Source of the DNA: Progne subis subis
Taxonomy: Eukaryota; Chordata; Aves; Passeriformes; Hirundinidae
NCBI GenBank assembly: GCA_022316685.1
Contig: JAKJHU010000082.1
Coordinates: forward strand, 3,038,001 to 3,102,000
Direction: 5' to 3'
Length of the DNA: 64,000 bases
In this document: positions 13,232-24,633 of the stretch, piece by piece
How positions within the stretch are numbered: the first letter of the stretch is position 1
Layout: each line of letters begins with the position of its first letter
Made by a program: the position numbers and the translations under genes
The notes under the pieces: model-generated
Database searches by the model: none
Told to the model about the DNA's origin: nothing
The model's input: the letters and a program-made list of their open reading frames with translations, nothing else

Positions 13232-13683
13232 TGATGATGCCTTAGGATTTTAGCTTGTATATTTTTCATATATTCATAATCCTGCAAGTTCTTTAGTATA
13301 TAACTCTAAACTCCACACACAGTGTGAGCTGCTGCTTCCCCATTTTGGTCAGACACAACAATTCCTCTCCAGGCCTGGCAATCAAGGACACCTCACTGCC
13401 TCAGGCCACAAGAGATATAAAGCAAAAGTGAGTTATAGGGGAGCAAATTTGGGGTAAATTACTTAATTACCTGAAGCTGTAATTGGAAGTTTAACCCCAA
13501 TATGCAATGCACCAAACATAAAAGCATGAGAACCCGTGACCCTGTTGTCCATTTTTGGGTGTAGCCCCTAGGCGGCTTTGTCTGCCCTAAATGCACCTGA
13601 GGGCCCTTCAAGAAATAGAACTGCTTTTTATTACCTTGATTTTTGTCTGGGCCTCTGTTTTTAGGCAGCCCAAAAAGGCATCA
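13232..13683 (+). mobile_element. Solo LTR, family B, copy 1
   Basis: This is the reverse complement of the copies at 40234-40672 and 48393-48838, with clear similarity end to end. It starts TGATGATGCCTTAGG and ends CCAAAAAGGCATCA, giving inverted ends TGATGCC/GGCATCA. A TATA-like ACATAAAAGC lies near 13517. Where the sister copies have TTCAATAAATAG this copy has TTCAAGAAATAG near 13608, so its polyadenylation signal has decayed. No convincing target duplication flanks it. It reads in the same direction as family A copy 1 upstream. Confidence 0.8.
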
Positions 13684-13775
13684 ATGACAACACAAAGCTA
13701 TCTGGGATATTACATATCAATATTGCAAAAAAGACATTCCCAGACTGAACAAATATGGAAGCAATTAGGAAATGA

Positions 13776-13801
13776 ATGTATATATAATGTATATATAATG
13801 A
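13776..13801. repeat. 12-bp tandem duplication, AT-rich
   Basis: ATGTATATATA is repeated directly as an AT-rich duplication. It is a minor simple-sequence feature. Confidence 0.7.
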
Positions 13802-15072
13802 AATGTGAATTCATGCACATGGCAGAAAACAACCCCGACTTTACACACATCATCCAGGACTCAGAGTCACTGTCCCCTCTTAGTAGCTCTAAGTAATCAG
13901 ATTAAATTAGCAAAAGGCAAACAAAACCAAGCAAACCGTGCTTCCCTCCTTGAGCACAGTCAAGTATGGAATTCCCTGCTCCAGGACACTGCAAATGCCA
14001 CAAAGTTTACAGGGGATCAAAAGTAACTGAGTAAATCAACAGAAATGCAGCCTAATGTAGAACTGGAAATATCATCTCTGGTCTGGAAAGGCCAGAAACT
14101 GCTGGAGGCTGGGAGGTTGAAGCTTACAGGCTTCAACCACTGGCCACAGCCAGAGAAAAGGATTGGACAAGACAGACTTTGACCCAATCTCCTGCCATCA
14201 CTTTTGTCTTCACCCTGAGCAATCCCTCTGAGCAAACCTAATGCTCTCCTCCTCGCTCTTCCCTCCTGTAGCTCCCTGCAGTTCAATCTGCACTGTAAAA
14301 GGCACACATTCAACAGGTTCTGGCCAAGCAAACTCTCTAATGATTTGCAAATCCCCCCCCCCCAAAATCCATTAACTGCAGAAGACTCTTTGATAGCCAC
14401 TCCTCTCTCTCTCTTTGCATGAGGTTTTGTAAATATGTCCATAAAGCCAACTTTCCTATTTTGCTTACTTACACAAAGAAGGTAGAGCAATCTCTCATTT
14501 TCATATCCCAGACTATCTATTTTCTGAGGCCTGTTAATAATTATAATAAGACACATTCAGCTAAGAACATCTAGTTAATGCACAGATGAAAGCTTTAAAA
14601 TGGCATTGCTGCAAGTGGGATTTCACAGACATTGCTCAGCCAAGTGGCAGCACACAAGTACCACTTACCCCCTTCTTGACAAAGCAGACGTAGTATTTAG
14701 TAACTTGAAAGCTTAAAATAAATGTTATTTTTCAAAAGATAACCCTGTGATAGCAAAAGGCAAGTTCTTAAAGGAGTAGGTGGAGATTTAGCTGTGCGTT
14801 TCCTGCCGTTATTAGCACAGGTCATGTGGCTGAATCCCTGCATCATGCTTTGGAAATACAGCTGTTAATATGCTTCCACAGAAAAGCTGCAATGATGGCA
14901 GGGGATCTCCCAGCCAGCAGGCCCCTTTCACAAAGAGTGAAGGAATCAGATAACCATCAAGCTCCTCCTGAGCCACAGAAAAGGCAGAAAACTCTGACTC
15001 CCACCATAGTCAGTCTAGACCAATTTCTCAGAACAATGTTTTAGTTGTTTTGTGTTTGTTTGGTTGTGGGGG
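13802..15072. other. Unannotated sequence
   Basis: It contains a 179-codon minus-strand frame (14017-14556) with no recognisable motif, interrupted at DNA level by a run of ten C near 14347-14358. I do not regard it as a gene. Confidence 0.45.
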
Positions 15073-15104
15073 GTTTGTTTGTTTGTTTGTTTGTTTGTTT
15101 TTTT
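15073..15104 (+). repeat. (TTTG)n microsatellite
   Basis: An almost uninterrupted GTTT repeat ends in a T run. It is preceded by G-rich GTGGGGGG. Confidence 0.95.
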
Positions 15105-15210
15105 AACAGCCAAACCAGAGTTACATCACCTGAGCAGAATTTGCTGGGCTAATGAAAAGTTGCTGATTAGGGCTAAATGATTTTGCTAAGGAGGGGTCAC
15201 AGCAGAGATG

Positions 15211-15253
15211 TGTTGACGTCTCTTAGACGTCAACATGAAGAACATGTTCTTCA
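15211..15253. promoter_or_regulatory. Two adjacent perfect palindromes
   Basis: The first is an 11-base inverted repeat: TGTTGACGTCT at 15211-15221 pairs exactly with AGACGTCAACA at 15225-15235 across a 3-base loop. One base later comes an 18-base perfect palindrome, TGAAGAACATGTTCTTCA, at 15236-15253. The first contains two GACGTC cores, as in ATF/CREB-type sites. The second contains GAACATGTTC, which fits the p53 half-site pattern RRRCWWGYYY, and AGAACA/TGTTCT halves without the 3-base spacer of a steroid-receptor element. The structure is seen directly; any regulatory role is inference. Confidence 0.55.
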
Positions 15254-18200
15254 ACTCCCTGTTCCACTCTGCACAGAGAATATCCCAGAGCTCCATGGCT
15301 TGAATCATGAGAGTTACTGTGCTTCAGGCAGGTCAGGGGAGGACCACAGGGCAACAATCACTCCTTAGCCCTGTCCTTTGGTGTGGAAGCTCATAAGAAG
15401 AGTAGGAAAGAAAAAACAAGCTGTAACAAGAAAAACAAGAAAAAAAAAGGTAATATTTTTGCAAGCAAACCTGGAATTTCTTTTGTGTCCACCGCAAGTA
15501 TAACCAGTCCTGTGAAACGAATGGGACCTGCTTGCTCCAAGCCAGTGCTCTGGTATGGAAAGGCACAGCAATCCCTTCCAAAGCATAATAAGGCAGAACA
15601 AGAGTGTGGCAGCCACACCTGACAGGTACTGCTGCCCCTTTTCCCGCAGTCAGGCTTCCAAGTGAAGAGGCAATATAAAGTATCAGATGCTGTGGGGTAC
15701 TTTTGAAACCACTGTAACAGGATAACCTACCTCAGCCATTATTTGAAATAATACTAGCAGGAGCTCAAACCAAATGGAAGTAAATGTAGCTAGTTAGGCT
15801 TTGTCCTGCTACAAGCCTGCTGCAGAAACACAAAGGATGCATCAAACACAGGAACAGATACTCAGGGTCTGACTGTAGATTTTATCTGACCCTGCAAACT
15901 TTACTCTTCAGTGGCTAATAGCAAATTTTTACCTTTCCTTCCGTAAGAAAAACTAGTTACAGATTGTTTATTTCCCTGCTACACATTCCAGGAATCAGCA
16001 GCTGAGGGAATTCTAGAAGCTGTGTCCAGACCCTCAGGCTTCTTGTCACTGATGGAAGCTCTCATCCCTGTACCTGTCAGTTAGTTTTCTAAATCCACTT
16101 CCAGTCTACTCTACAGCCTCTGGCAACATTCCAGAGCTATTACAGTGCAATGCATGACAAAATATCTCCTCCTAGCTTGTTTCAAACACGGTCATAGCAT
16201 TGCATCAGTAGCACTTTCTGACTTCTGAAAGGTAAGAAACTGTGCAAATTCCCCATCCCCCCTCTCCACAGCACTGGAGATGTCTGTCCTAACTCCATTC
16301 CCTCACTTCTTCAGCTGTCTCTGTCTGTATCCAGCCTCTCCTAAAGCACACCACATCCCTCATTTCTGATGCACTACTCTGAGCTGACTCCACTGTATCC
16401 AAACTTAATGCTCACGTTATAGAAGGAACCAAGGATCCCAGTTCTTGGGTTCAAACCAACACCTCGGCTTCTCCGACCTCCCAGTATCAAACCACCCCTG
16501 ACAGCTGAGAGGAGAGAGCCCACCCTCAGACTGACCAGCAGAGCAGCAGTGACACATTTGGGAGCCCATTTCATTGCCCTAAAAAGAGTGGAGGAGATGT
16601 GTTCCCTTCTTGGCATCAGAGGGAGAACCTCCTGGGATGACTGTGCCACCTCACTAGAGAATGATGTGATTTCAGAGGAGCTGGACTTCAACTCCACAAT
16701 TCCATTATATCATCAGCAACTCAGGGTCTGTAAAATTATAAAAAAAGATTAGATCAAGATTAGACTGTATCAAACTGCAGAAGATCAACTCACCTGAAGG
16801 CACCAATCATTATTCAGCTGACAGGCAGAAGAGCTGAGCTGTCGACCCCCACTAATATGAAGTAGGATCACTTCCTTTTATAACAATAACTGTGTCCTTG
16901 GGAATCGTGGATCTCTGCAGCTCTGTCCACCAAAGGGAACTCACTCTAGGACCAGGGCCAGGTTCTGGTTATTACCTAGGAAAAGGAAGAAATGTAGTTT
17001 TTAGAGACAACCTTCCTTCTAAGTTTGGCATGAGTCAGTGGCAGCTGTTTCAAAATTAACCTGTGGTTTCTTTAACAGACTTCTCGAAAGTGCTGTACAG
17101 TTTCCAGCAGTGGAGTTTTTTAAGAGCAGCTTAGAAATGGAGTCCCTGCATTCAAGCCAACACCTCAGCATCTCTGTCCCCAATCTCCCACTATCAGGTA
17201 GAGCTTAGTCAGACATGGGCATCTGAGAGAAGAATGGAAAATATTCCAGCTTCATGATTCTGCAGATAGAAATCATAGACAACTTCAGTGAGGAAGGAAC
17301 TCACTGTATGCCTGAATAACAGTTTTGGGACTGCACTTAAAGAGCAGTGTTAGGATGGGAACATAGTTCTTGAATACTCCGTGTCTGACACATTACAGGT
17401 ATAAAAATATTAGGCACCAATAATATTCAATCTTGTCTAGACTGCAAGAAAAAACCTTGTTATTTGCAGAGTGACTGAAAAGCCAGAATTTTTACTGCAT
17501 CAGTGATTCCTATGGGTTAAGCAAATCTATAGAAATGGAAAATGAAGTACATAGTACAGTAGTACTGAAGTGGTAAAGTAGTGACTTGATAGTAATGTAA
17601 AACCATAAAAATGATTGTTCACATTTAATGGCAGAATTTTTTACATCACACTTCATGGCAGAAAAAGAACAAATAGAAGAATTTCACTTGGCATCTTAGC
17701 TTGGGTTGCACCACTGATTTAAACAGAAGGCTGTCATGGCCAACTACAATTTTATGGAAAACTGACCCAGAATTATTTCTTCAGGAGCAGGACCCTCAAA
17801 GGAAATAACCAATGGCATCATACTCAAGTGCAAGAGACGTAATTTCTCCCCACCAAAACGCACTCAAACAGACAGCAACATGAGATGCATCCATAATGAG
17901 AGTGTGGTATATGAAGGCTGCTTACATAAGTATACTAAAGCTGCCTGAAATTTGAATTAATGAATATATTTTTACCAATACAGTCAAGCATTAATATTTA
18001 CCAGTGCAAATAGCTCAGCAAAAATTAGGTGCCTCTGCGAAACAGCTATTTCAGTGAAACAGAATTTGGAGTTTACAAGTTCTTCTCAAACAGAACTTGT
18101 CCATAACAAGCCTGAACAGAACCCACCTGGAAGCCAACTATTCTCAATAGCATAGAAAAGATAACTATTTAAATTAATGGAGAACAGGCTAACTGAATAG

Positions 18201-18812
18201 GACACAGTAAGCTTCATGTTTTTAAAAGATCACTTTATAATATCCAGGTTTGTTATTATAGTTACATCCGTTTGTGATTCTAGTCTCTTTTATTTGATTT
18301 TTATCTCCAAATATCTTGATTTATTGAGCAATAAGCAGCTTTCAGGATATTGATCTGAATCAAGGAATTCTAAAATGTTTTCATCAAGGAGATTATAATC
18401 CCAGCTCTGGCCAAGACACTCTGGTTAAATGCTAGGATAGAAATGGCTTTATTTTGTAAAAACATTTTTCTTAAAGCAGCAGCTCTGACCCCTCCTAAAG
18501 TCTCCCAGTACTATTATCTTTATCTCCCCCATTTTGCATAGGGAGAGATTTTAAAGCAGCATTGGCAGCAATTCCAAATTTCTCTGCAATGCAATGTATC
18601 ACACAGCACAGGATCAGCTGCTACATTTCCGGCACAAATATTTGGCAAATCCTGTTACACCACAGGAGAGACTAGTTGCTGCATTAGCACCAGCTGATAA
18701 CAACAGCACCAAAGAATTCCGTGAATGTGGGGCATGTATCTGTCAGCTTTCTGTTTGTAAATATGGATTTATTCTCCATTTCAGCTTTGCACTGCTAGGG
18801 GCACACTCACAT
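15254..18812. other. Unannotated sequence with a diverged repeat pair
   Basis: No gene supported. About 16430-16525 and 17135-17240 share the order of short blocks (CAAGCCAACACCTC-like, then CTCCCA-TATCA, then a CTGAGAG-like end), which suggests an old repeat present twice. The rest is AT-rich and featureless. Confidence 0.4.
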
Positions 18813-18850
18813 GCACACACAAACACACACACACACATATATATATATAA
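18813..18850. repeat. (AC)n/(AT)n compound microsatellite
   Basis: An AC repeat passes directly into an AT repeat at the start of a longer AT-rich block. Confidence 0.95.
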
Positions 18851-19290
18851 ACACACTGAGGGAAATATAATGTATGTGAATTGTTATGCATATATAATGC
18901 ATAAAATATCTATAGGTTATAGTTATATAGATAGAAATTATTTCCTAATATATATGAATTAATAATATATTATATATTATATATGATACATGATATGTGA
19001 TATATTATATATGATACATGATATGTGATATATTATATATCACATATCATATATATATATCATATATCATAGAAATATATATAATATTATAGATTATAAT
19101 ACAATATATAAAATATAACATATAAATATTACATATTTATAAATATTTATAAATCTATAATCTATAATATTACAAATATATACAATACAGCTCACAATGA
19201 GTAATATAATACAATTATATACAATATATGAAAATCAATCTATATTATATTAATATATTAATTAATATTTATACAGATATAACCCGGGGG
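18851..19290. repeat. AT-rich low-complexity block with tandem and inverted units
   Basis: The block is almost wholly A and T. It holds two exact 28-base tandem copies (18973-19000 and 19001-19028). Overlapping the second, GATATGTGATA and TATCACATATC form a near-perfect palindrome across 19020-19048. Further ATATAATATTATAG-like imperfect units follow to about 19270. Such sequence can extrude cruciforms and often varies in length. Confidence 0.85.
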
Positions 19291-19789
19291 AAATATTACA
19301 TGTGTGCATGCAATAGTATAAACACTGAAAAGCGTGGCTGGATGCACGGCTCGTGTGCACTGCAGAGCTGACGTTCAGGGCACCCCGCTCAGTTTGGAGG
19401 CCCTGGCAGCATCCTGGTCCCTAGATGGTGCTATGCACTGCACGAACCAGGCACACACAGCTCCTTACCAGGCACCCAGCGTCCGGGGACAAAAATTGTC
19501 TCTTGGTCCAAAATTCCAGAAGCCGAATGCAGACGTGAGTATTGCTGTCCTGTGTCGTGTATGTTTGCCATGTGCCTTGAACCCTAGGCCCACGTAATTT
19601 CTGTTTATAGGGACAGTGATGCCATTAAAGCAGCACCAGTGAAACCAGGGTCAGGCACTGTCACCAGCGCTTGTGTCATTTGCAATGTCCTGGATGAGTT
19701 TCCTCTCCCTGCACATGCATCTGCCATCCAATATTCCCCATCCTAAATAGGAATTGCGCTGTGGGAAACAGAAAAAGCAGAAAACTCTC
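19291..19789. other. Unannotated sequence
   Basis: No gene supported. An 87-codon plus-strand frame at 19334-19597 has no recognised motif. It has slightly more CpG than the AT block before it. Confidence 0.4.
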
Positions 19790-20110
19790 AGAGTTGTGTA
19801 GATGTAACCCTAGAGACAGAAAGACACAGGAACAAGGACATGCAATAATAAAGGTGTGTTTCTGCGCTGTGTAGAGGTAGGCTTTAGTAAGCAGGAAAAT
19901 ATGTCAAGCAAGATAACAGAAAAGTTTAATAATGAGGCTCTGTGCTTTGTTTATAGAAGAGTATAAAAAGTTTCTGGGTAGCAAGAAATATAAAACGAGC
20001 ACCCATTGTCAGATATAAGGTACATGTGTAGTTTTAATAATTGGTTCATGCAGATGTCTGTAAGCTCTTAACAATTAATAAACTCTCCCAGGGCAGCATT
20101 CAAAGGCTAT
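19790..20110 (+). mobile_element. Possible LTR remnant
   Basis: A TATAAAAAG box near 19961, a second ATATAAAACG near 19988, and AATAAACTC near 20077 are followed by a pyrimidine-rich end. The order fits a short LTR. No termini or target duplication could be defined and the family is not otherwise present in the window, so this is tentative. Confidence 0.3.
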
Positions 20111-23100
20111 TGAAGTTAGAAGGAGCTCCTCCTATTAGTTTGAAGCAAGTTTTATAGGGGACATTCCCCCCTTATGGGGGAAGAGCATCCTGTTCTTTCC
20201 CTATTAGGTGGGAATGTGCCTATGACTACATTAAAAAAAAAACAAACCAAAACCAAAAACCAACAACAACAAAAAAACAACACCTCAAGCATAGTAATAT
20301 TGAATAGATGAATAGATACATATACATTTATTGAACTTTGTTCTGATTCCCTCCCTTTATAAAAGGGTAGCTATATCTGGCTAATTGCTTAGGCACTTGA
20401 CTCTCATAAATGTAGTATCTGAGCATCTCATAAACATCAAAATTTCTCAGACTATGCTATTGGGGATTTTTTAGGGCTTCTGAAAGTGATTAGACTGACA
20501 GCATGGGCTAGTAGCTGTCTTAGCACAGACAGATGAACTGCACATATCTCTTCCTGTACACTTCACATCAGATGCTCCGGGCATGAATTTCTCAAATAGG
20601 AAACAGCAGCTGTGATGATCTGTCTACAGAACTTGAGGTGATGTTGTGATAAACAATTGCCCTCCATGGCCTGACTGCCAAGCTGGCAATCTTAACTGGA
20701 ACTGTGACCATACAGAAATTCTTTAACCCACTGAACTTTCTAAAGATGTTTCACAGACCTCTGTTCTGGACTTTGCTTAGGCATGGCATATGTCTTTACA
20801 TGTTGGTGTTTCCTAACAACCCACCCTGACGTTTTGAAAACCTCCTGAAGGTTTGTCATTGAAGACATGAGCCCCCACACTCCTTAAGCATGCTTGAAAA
20901 CTTCTGGTTAGGTTATAAACTTGTCACAAAACATAAAAATCTTGATGAGATCTGTTTCAAAGTTTCTGAAGTAAAGAGTGCCAAATGTTAAGTGCATGAA
21001 AATGCCAAAGAATTAAATTCCATGAGAAAGAGGAGAAGAACCAGCTTGGAAGAGAGAGGCTAGGATTATCTTTGCAAGGTAGCAGAGGGTGTGCTTCATG
21101 GGGACTACACAAATTTAGTGTGGAGGAAAGGTCAGAAGACAGAGATGGTCATGATCCTTGCAGGTCCCTGTCGTGGAGAGATTTTGGGTGGAAGGACAGA
21201 CAGAGGCTAACAGAAAGCCATCACTCGGATGGCACATCGGGCCACAGTGATTAAAAAAAATCCCCAAATGGACAGGCTTCATTTCAATTTCAGGAGGAAA
21301 TCCAAAAGAACCTCCCTGGCTCAGTGGTTAATCCCTAGCAGATTTCAATTTCCTGCCTTGGAAAGTCAGGGCATCAGGCTCCTTCAAAGGAGAATTTCAG
21401 CAGAAGTGAATGTGTTCTGCCCCAGCTCTGTTCTTGACAAAGGCGAAATTTTCTGGCTCTGTGCTGCAGATGTCAGCCCCTCTCCCCCCCTCCCCAGAAA
21501 AACCCCAAACCAAACATCCAATCCCCCAAACAACCAAGCAATTACTCTTTGGAAAATACCTTACCCTGAAAAAGTCAGTCTCTTGATGTTCACAGTTGCA
21601 GATGATGGGCTGTAAGACCTTTTCTCAGGAAGTGCCTGGCACCATCACTGGACAATGTTGCCCCACCCTGATGCTCCAGGATGCATTTTACATTCAGACA
21701 CACACATGTAACTTACAGCAACTCTAAGCCCTCCAAGAAATCAACAATAATAAGCTCTCTGCATGTTATTAATATTGTGATTAATAGACACCAATGAGGG
21801 AGCATTTTATAATATCCAGGTCGCTGAGGAGCATAAATTTTAAATTGAATAAGGCTGCTTGAAAGTCCACTCCTACATCAGTCAGCCATTTAGCAAGTGA
21901 TACTGGCAAAGAAGCTGAAAACAAAAAACTTCTCCTCATTAAAAGAAGCAGCTGGAATCCTTTCCAGTTTTATCCTTGAGAATTAGTTTAGATGCCATTC
22001 TCCCTGCCTTTTAATGACATCCCAGAGTGTAAAGGAATACTGCGATAATTCATTGCTAATGAATGGAATTCAACAATGGAATTCTTCCATAATTGCATGT
22101 TACATGCATCCACATTGATATACAAGATAATTCATTAGGTCTGTTGCTACAATGAATACCAAATACAAAATGTGGGTCCAGAGATCATTTTCCTAATCAG
22201 AAGTATCAGACCCCTGGAACTTTCAGAGAATAGGACTATTAGGATGTAAATAGTTTCTTTGAAATTTAAATTGCCATTTTCAAAAACAGATGTTCTTGAT
22301 CATTCTCTGCATAGATTTCCAAAAATTCTACTCATAATGGCTAACTGAGAATCAACTGGATATTAACCTCAGAAACTCTTCCTACAACAGTTTCATTAGA
22401 ATACACAGGTACATTTTATCAGGACCTTTGATGAGGTGGTTTAAAACTAAAAAAATCATAAATTTTATTATAATGTGTGCACATTTCTCTCAACCAGCCT
22501 AAAACCACAGGTTGTGATAGGGCAGAAAAACATCTGGTATGACCTGAAAGCACTGGACAAACTGGACAGAAAACTGTGTGCCTGGAAATTTAATACATCA
22601 GCTTTAAAACCACAGAGCTGAAAGCTGCACAATATTGACATTATTCATCTCTTCAGAGAGATGGGAGAAGCCAGGAGGAAAACTTCCTTTTGCCACAGGG
22701 GACAGAGGGCTCAAGCTCTGATTTCTGGGGTCAGCAGTAGGTTCTAGCAGCAAAAGTGGCATCAGTGCACAAATGGCACACAGCTCACTCCTACAAGCAG
22801 GAATTCTCCTGCTGAGGAGCACGGTGGATGGGGAGGCTGTGCCACAGGCTGTGCACCAACAGCTGATGAAAAAACCCAAACCCAGGAGCTTTCTTTTATG
22901 AAGTGCCCCAAGACTCTGAAACCTGGCACAATAATTCTATAGGTCACACTAAGACATGATTCTGGCTCCCTCTTGCTTTTAGGCCATTATGTGTGTTATT
23001 TAATATCATCTGCAGAGCAATAGCTCTTTCAAGTTTTGCTTTTCTCAAGCACTGCTTTTCCTCAGACATCAGTAATTACAGCCTTTGAAAGCACTTCATC

Positions 23101-23911
23101 AACAGTGACTTTTTATTGCTTAGCTTCCCCATCAGTGGAAGAATTGAGCTCCCAGTGACCTTTGGTCTGATCCTTAACATTCCTGCTTCTTAAAGCATGA
23201 GCACTTCTGCAAATTAGTCTTTAACTGTGCCTGTACATAATATTTGCTTTAAAGGAGAAAGCTTTGGTGCGGGTCCACAGTTACCAGTTTTCTGTGCCTT
23301 AAAAACAATTTGAACCCCAGTCTCCATGGTAACAGATACCACCAGTGAGCCCTAGCAAATCTTGGTTATTTTTATGGAGAAGATGAACAGGGAAACCACA
23401 AGGCTTCTATGAAATCTCTCAGTACTCCCAGAGTTTTGCTACTTCTTTAATCCTGAGTTCATGGTGTGCACTAAAGGTTTCTATGCCTACACAGAGCCAT
23501 GTCTAAATGACATTATCCTTCCTGCACTTTCATTATAATGCCAGAAAGCTAACAACGACTCCCTCAAATCTTTTAGCCCGTTAAAAACTGATCAAGACAC
23601 ACACTGGACTCTACTCTGTATATTATAGAGGAACTTCACAATATAGAATAAAAACCTCTGAGTTGTTAGGCTTTATGGCAATTTGCTGTCCCACTAGCTG
23701 TCATTTCATGCAAGTCATTCAGGAAAAAAAAAATGTCATGTGACAAAGTTTCCTCACATGTGTCAAAGACACTGAGCTTAGCCCATGAAAAGCCATGCAG
23801 GTGTGGGGGGTTTTTTTGTTGTTTTTTTTTGGTTTTTTGTTTGGTTTTTTTTTTTAACTGATTCTGACTCTCTCATGGCCAAATCATTGAACCAGTCATG
23901 AGTATGGTCCC
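20111..23911. other. Unannotated sequence
   Basis: It contains an A-rich CAAAA/ACAACA simple stretch (about 20230-20282) and a T/G-rich stretch (23805-23861). No gene supported; the largest frame (21229-21615) is unrecognised. Confidence 0.45.
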
Positions 23912-24628
23912 TGTGATATATGTCCTAAAGTTAATTCGTGTTGAAATATGTTTGTATTGTAATTCACCCATATAAAATATAAGTTCTATTTCTACTCAAA
24001 TATATTATGAGAAAACTGAGACAGAAGCTACATGGAGAGGGGTACGAGGAATTTCCTGCGGGCAGAACAGTACACAAAGGGACACGAGAAGCTGTGCTGG
24101 GAATGACACCAAAGGGACATGAGAAACTGTGCTGGGAATGACACCAAAAGGGACACGGGGATACCTCTGCCGGGAATCATTAAGAGAAACACAAAGACAG
24201 CGGAAAAGGGAGATGGAGAACCCGGAGAACCAAATGATCACATCAGATCGATATCTCATCCGTCTCCTCCCGACATTAACATCTCTACACAGCACCTGGA
24301 CTCGACAATTAAGGACATTGTTTGCCCGGGCAAATCCATTCAAAACACCAGAACCCAAACATGAATAGTTAATGAGGCTGCCGTGGACAGGGAAAACCTC
24401 GGAGCCCCGATTTTCTCTCAGCGATCCAGTGTATAAAAAGAGACAGCTCCAAGCCAGAAATGTGAACTTGGGGGTGGCATACTGGCAGAGTGTGTTACTG
24501 CGTTCACCCAGCGCCGATCCCGGGCTCGACGCTGTCCTTTTAATTGTGGCTGTCCGAGACTGTCATTTTGTCTCTCAATAAAATTCTAAATTTTGATTTC
24601 TAAAATTTGGTCCATCGTATTTATTACA
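23912..24628 (+). mobile_element. Solo LTR, family C, 717 bp
   Basis: The ends are TGTGATATATG and TATTTATTACA, with imperfect inverted termini (TGTGAT/ATTACA). Both sides are flanked by the identical 5 bases GTCCC (23907-23911 and 24629-24633), a target-site duplication. Inside, TATAAAAAG lies at 24432-24440 and AATAAA at 24577-24582, giving U3, a long R of roughly 110-120 bases, and U5 in the expected order. This region has more CpG than its neighbours, as expected of a younger insertion. No internal retroviral sequence adjoins it, so it is a solo LTR left by LTR-LTR recombination. Only one copy is present in the window. Confidence 0.85.
24076..24181 (+). repeat. 35-bp tandem repeat within the U3 of LTR C, about 3 copies
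   Basis: Units begin AAAGGGACACGAGAAG at 24076, AAAGGGACATGAGAAA at 24111, and a more diverged third AAAAGGGACACGGGGA at 24146. The first two differ at only a few bases. Repeats at this position in U3 are typical of enhancer regions in retroviral LTRs; function here is inference. Confidence 0.85.
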
Positions 24629-24633
24629 GTCCC

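Noticed and set aside
14017..14556. 179-codon minus ORF
   Set aside because: It is the longest non-repetitive frame, but has no recognised domain, includes a run from a ten-C homopolymer, and has no neighbouring exon-like structure. In 64 kb read in six frames such a length can occur by chance.
21300..21380. tRNA-like TGGCTCAGTGGTTAA
   Set aside because: It fits an A box, but the only B-box-like sequence (GATTTCAATTTCC) is about 10 bases away rather than 30 or more, and no cloverleaf can form.
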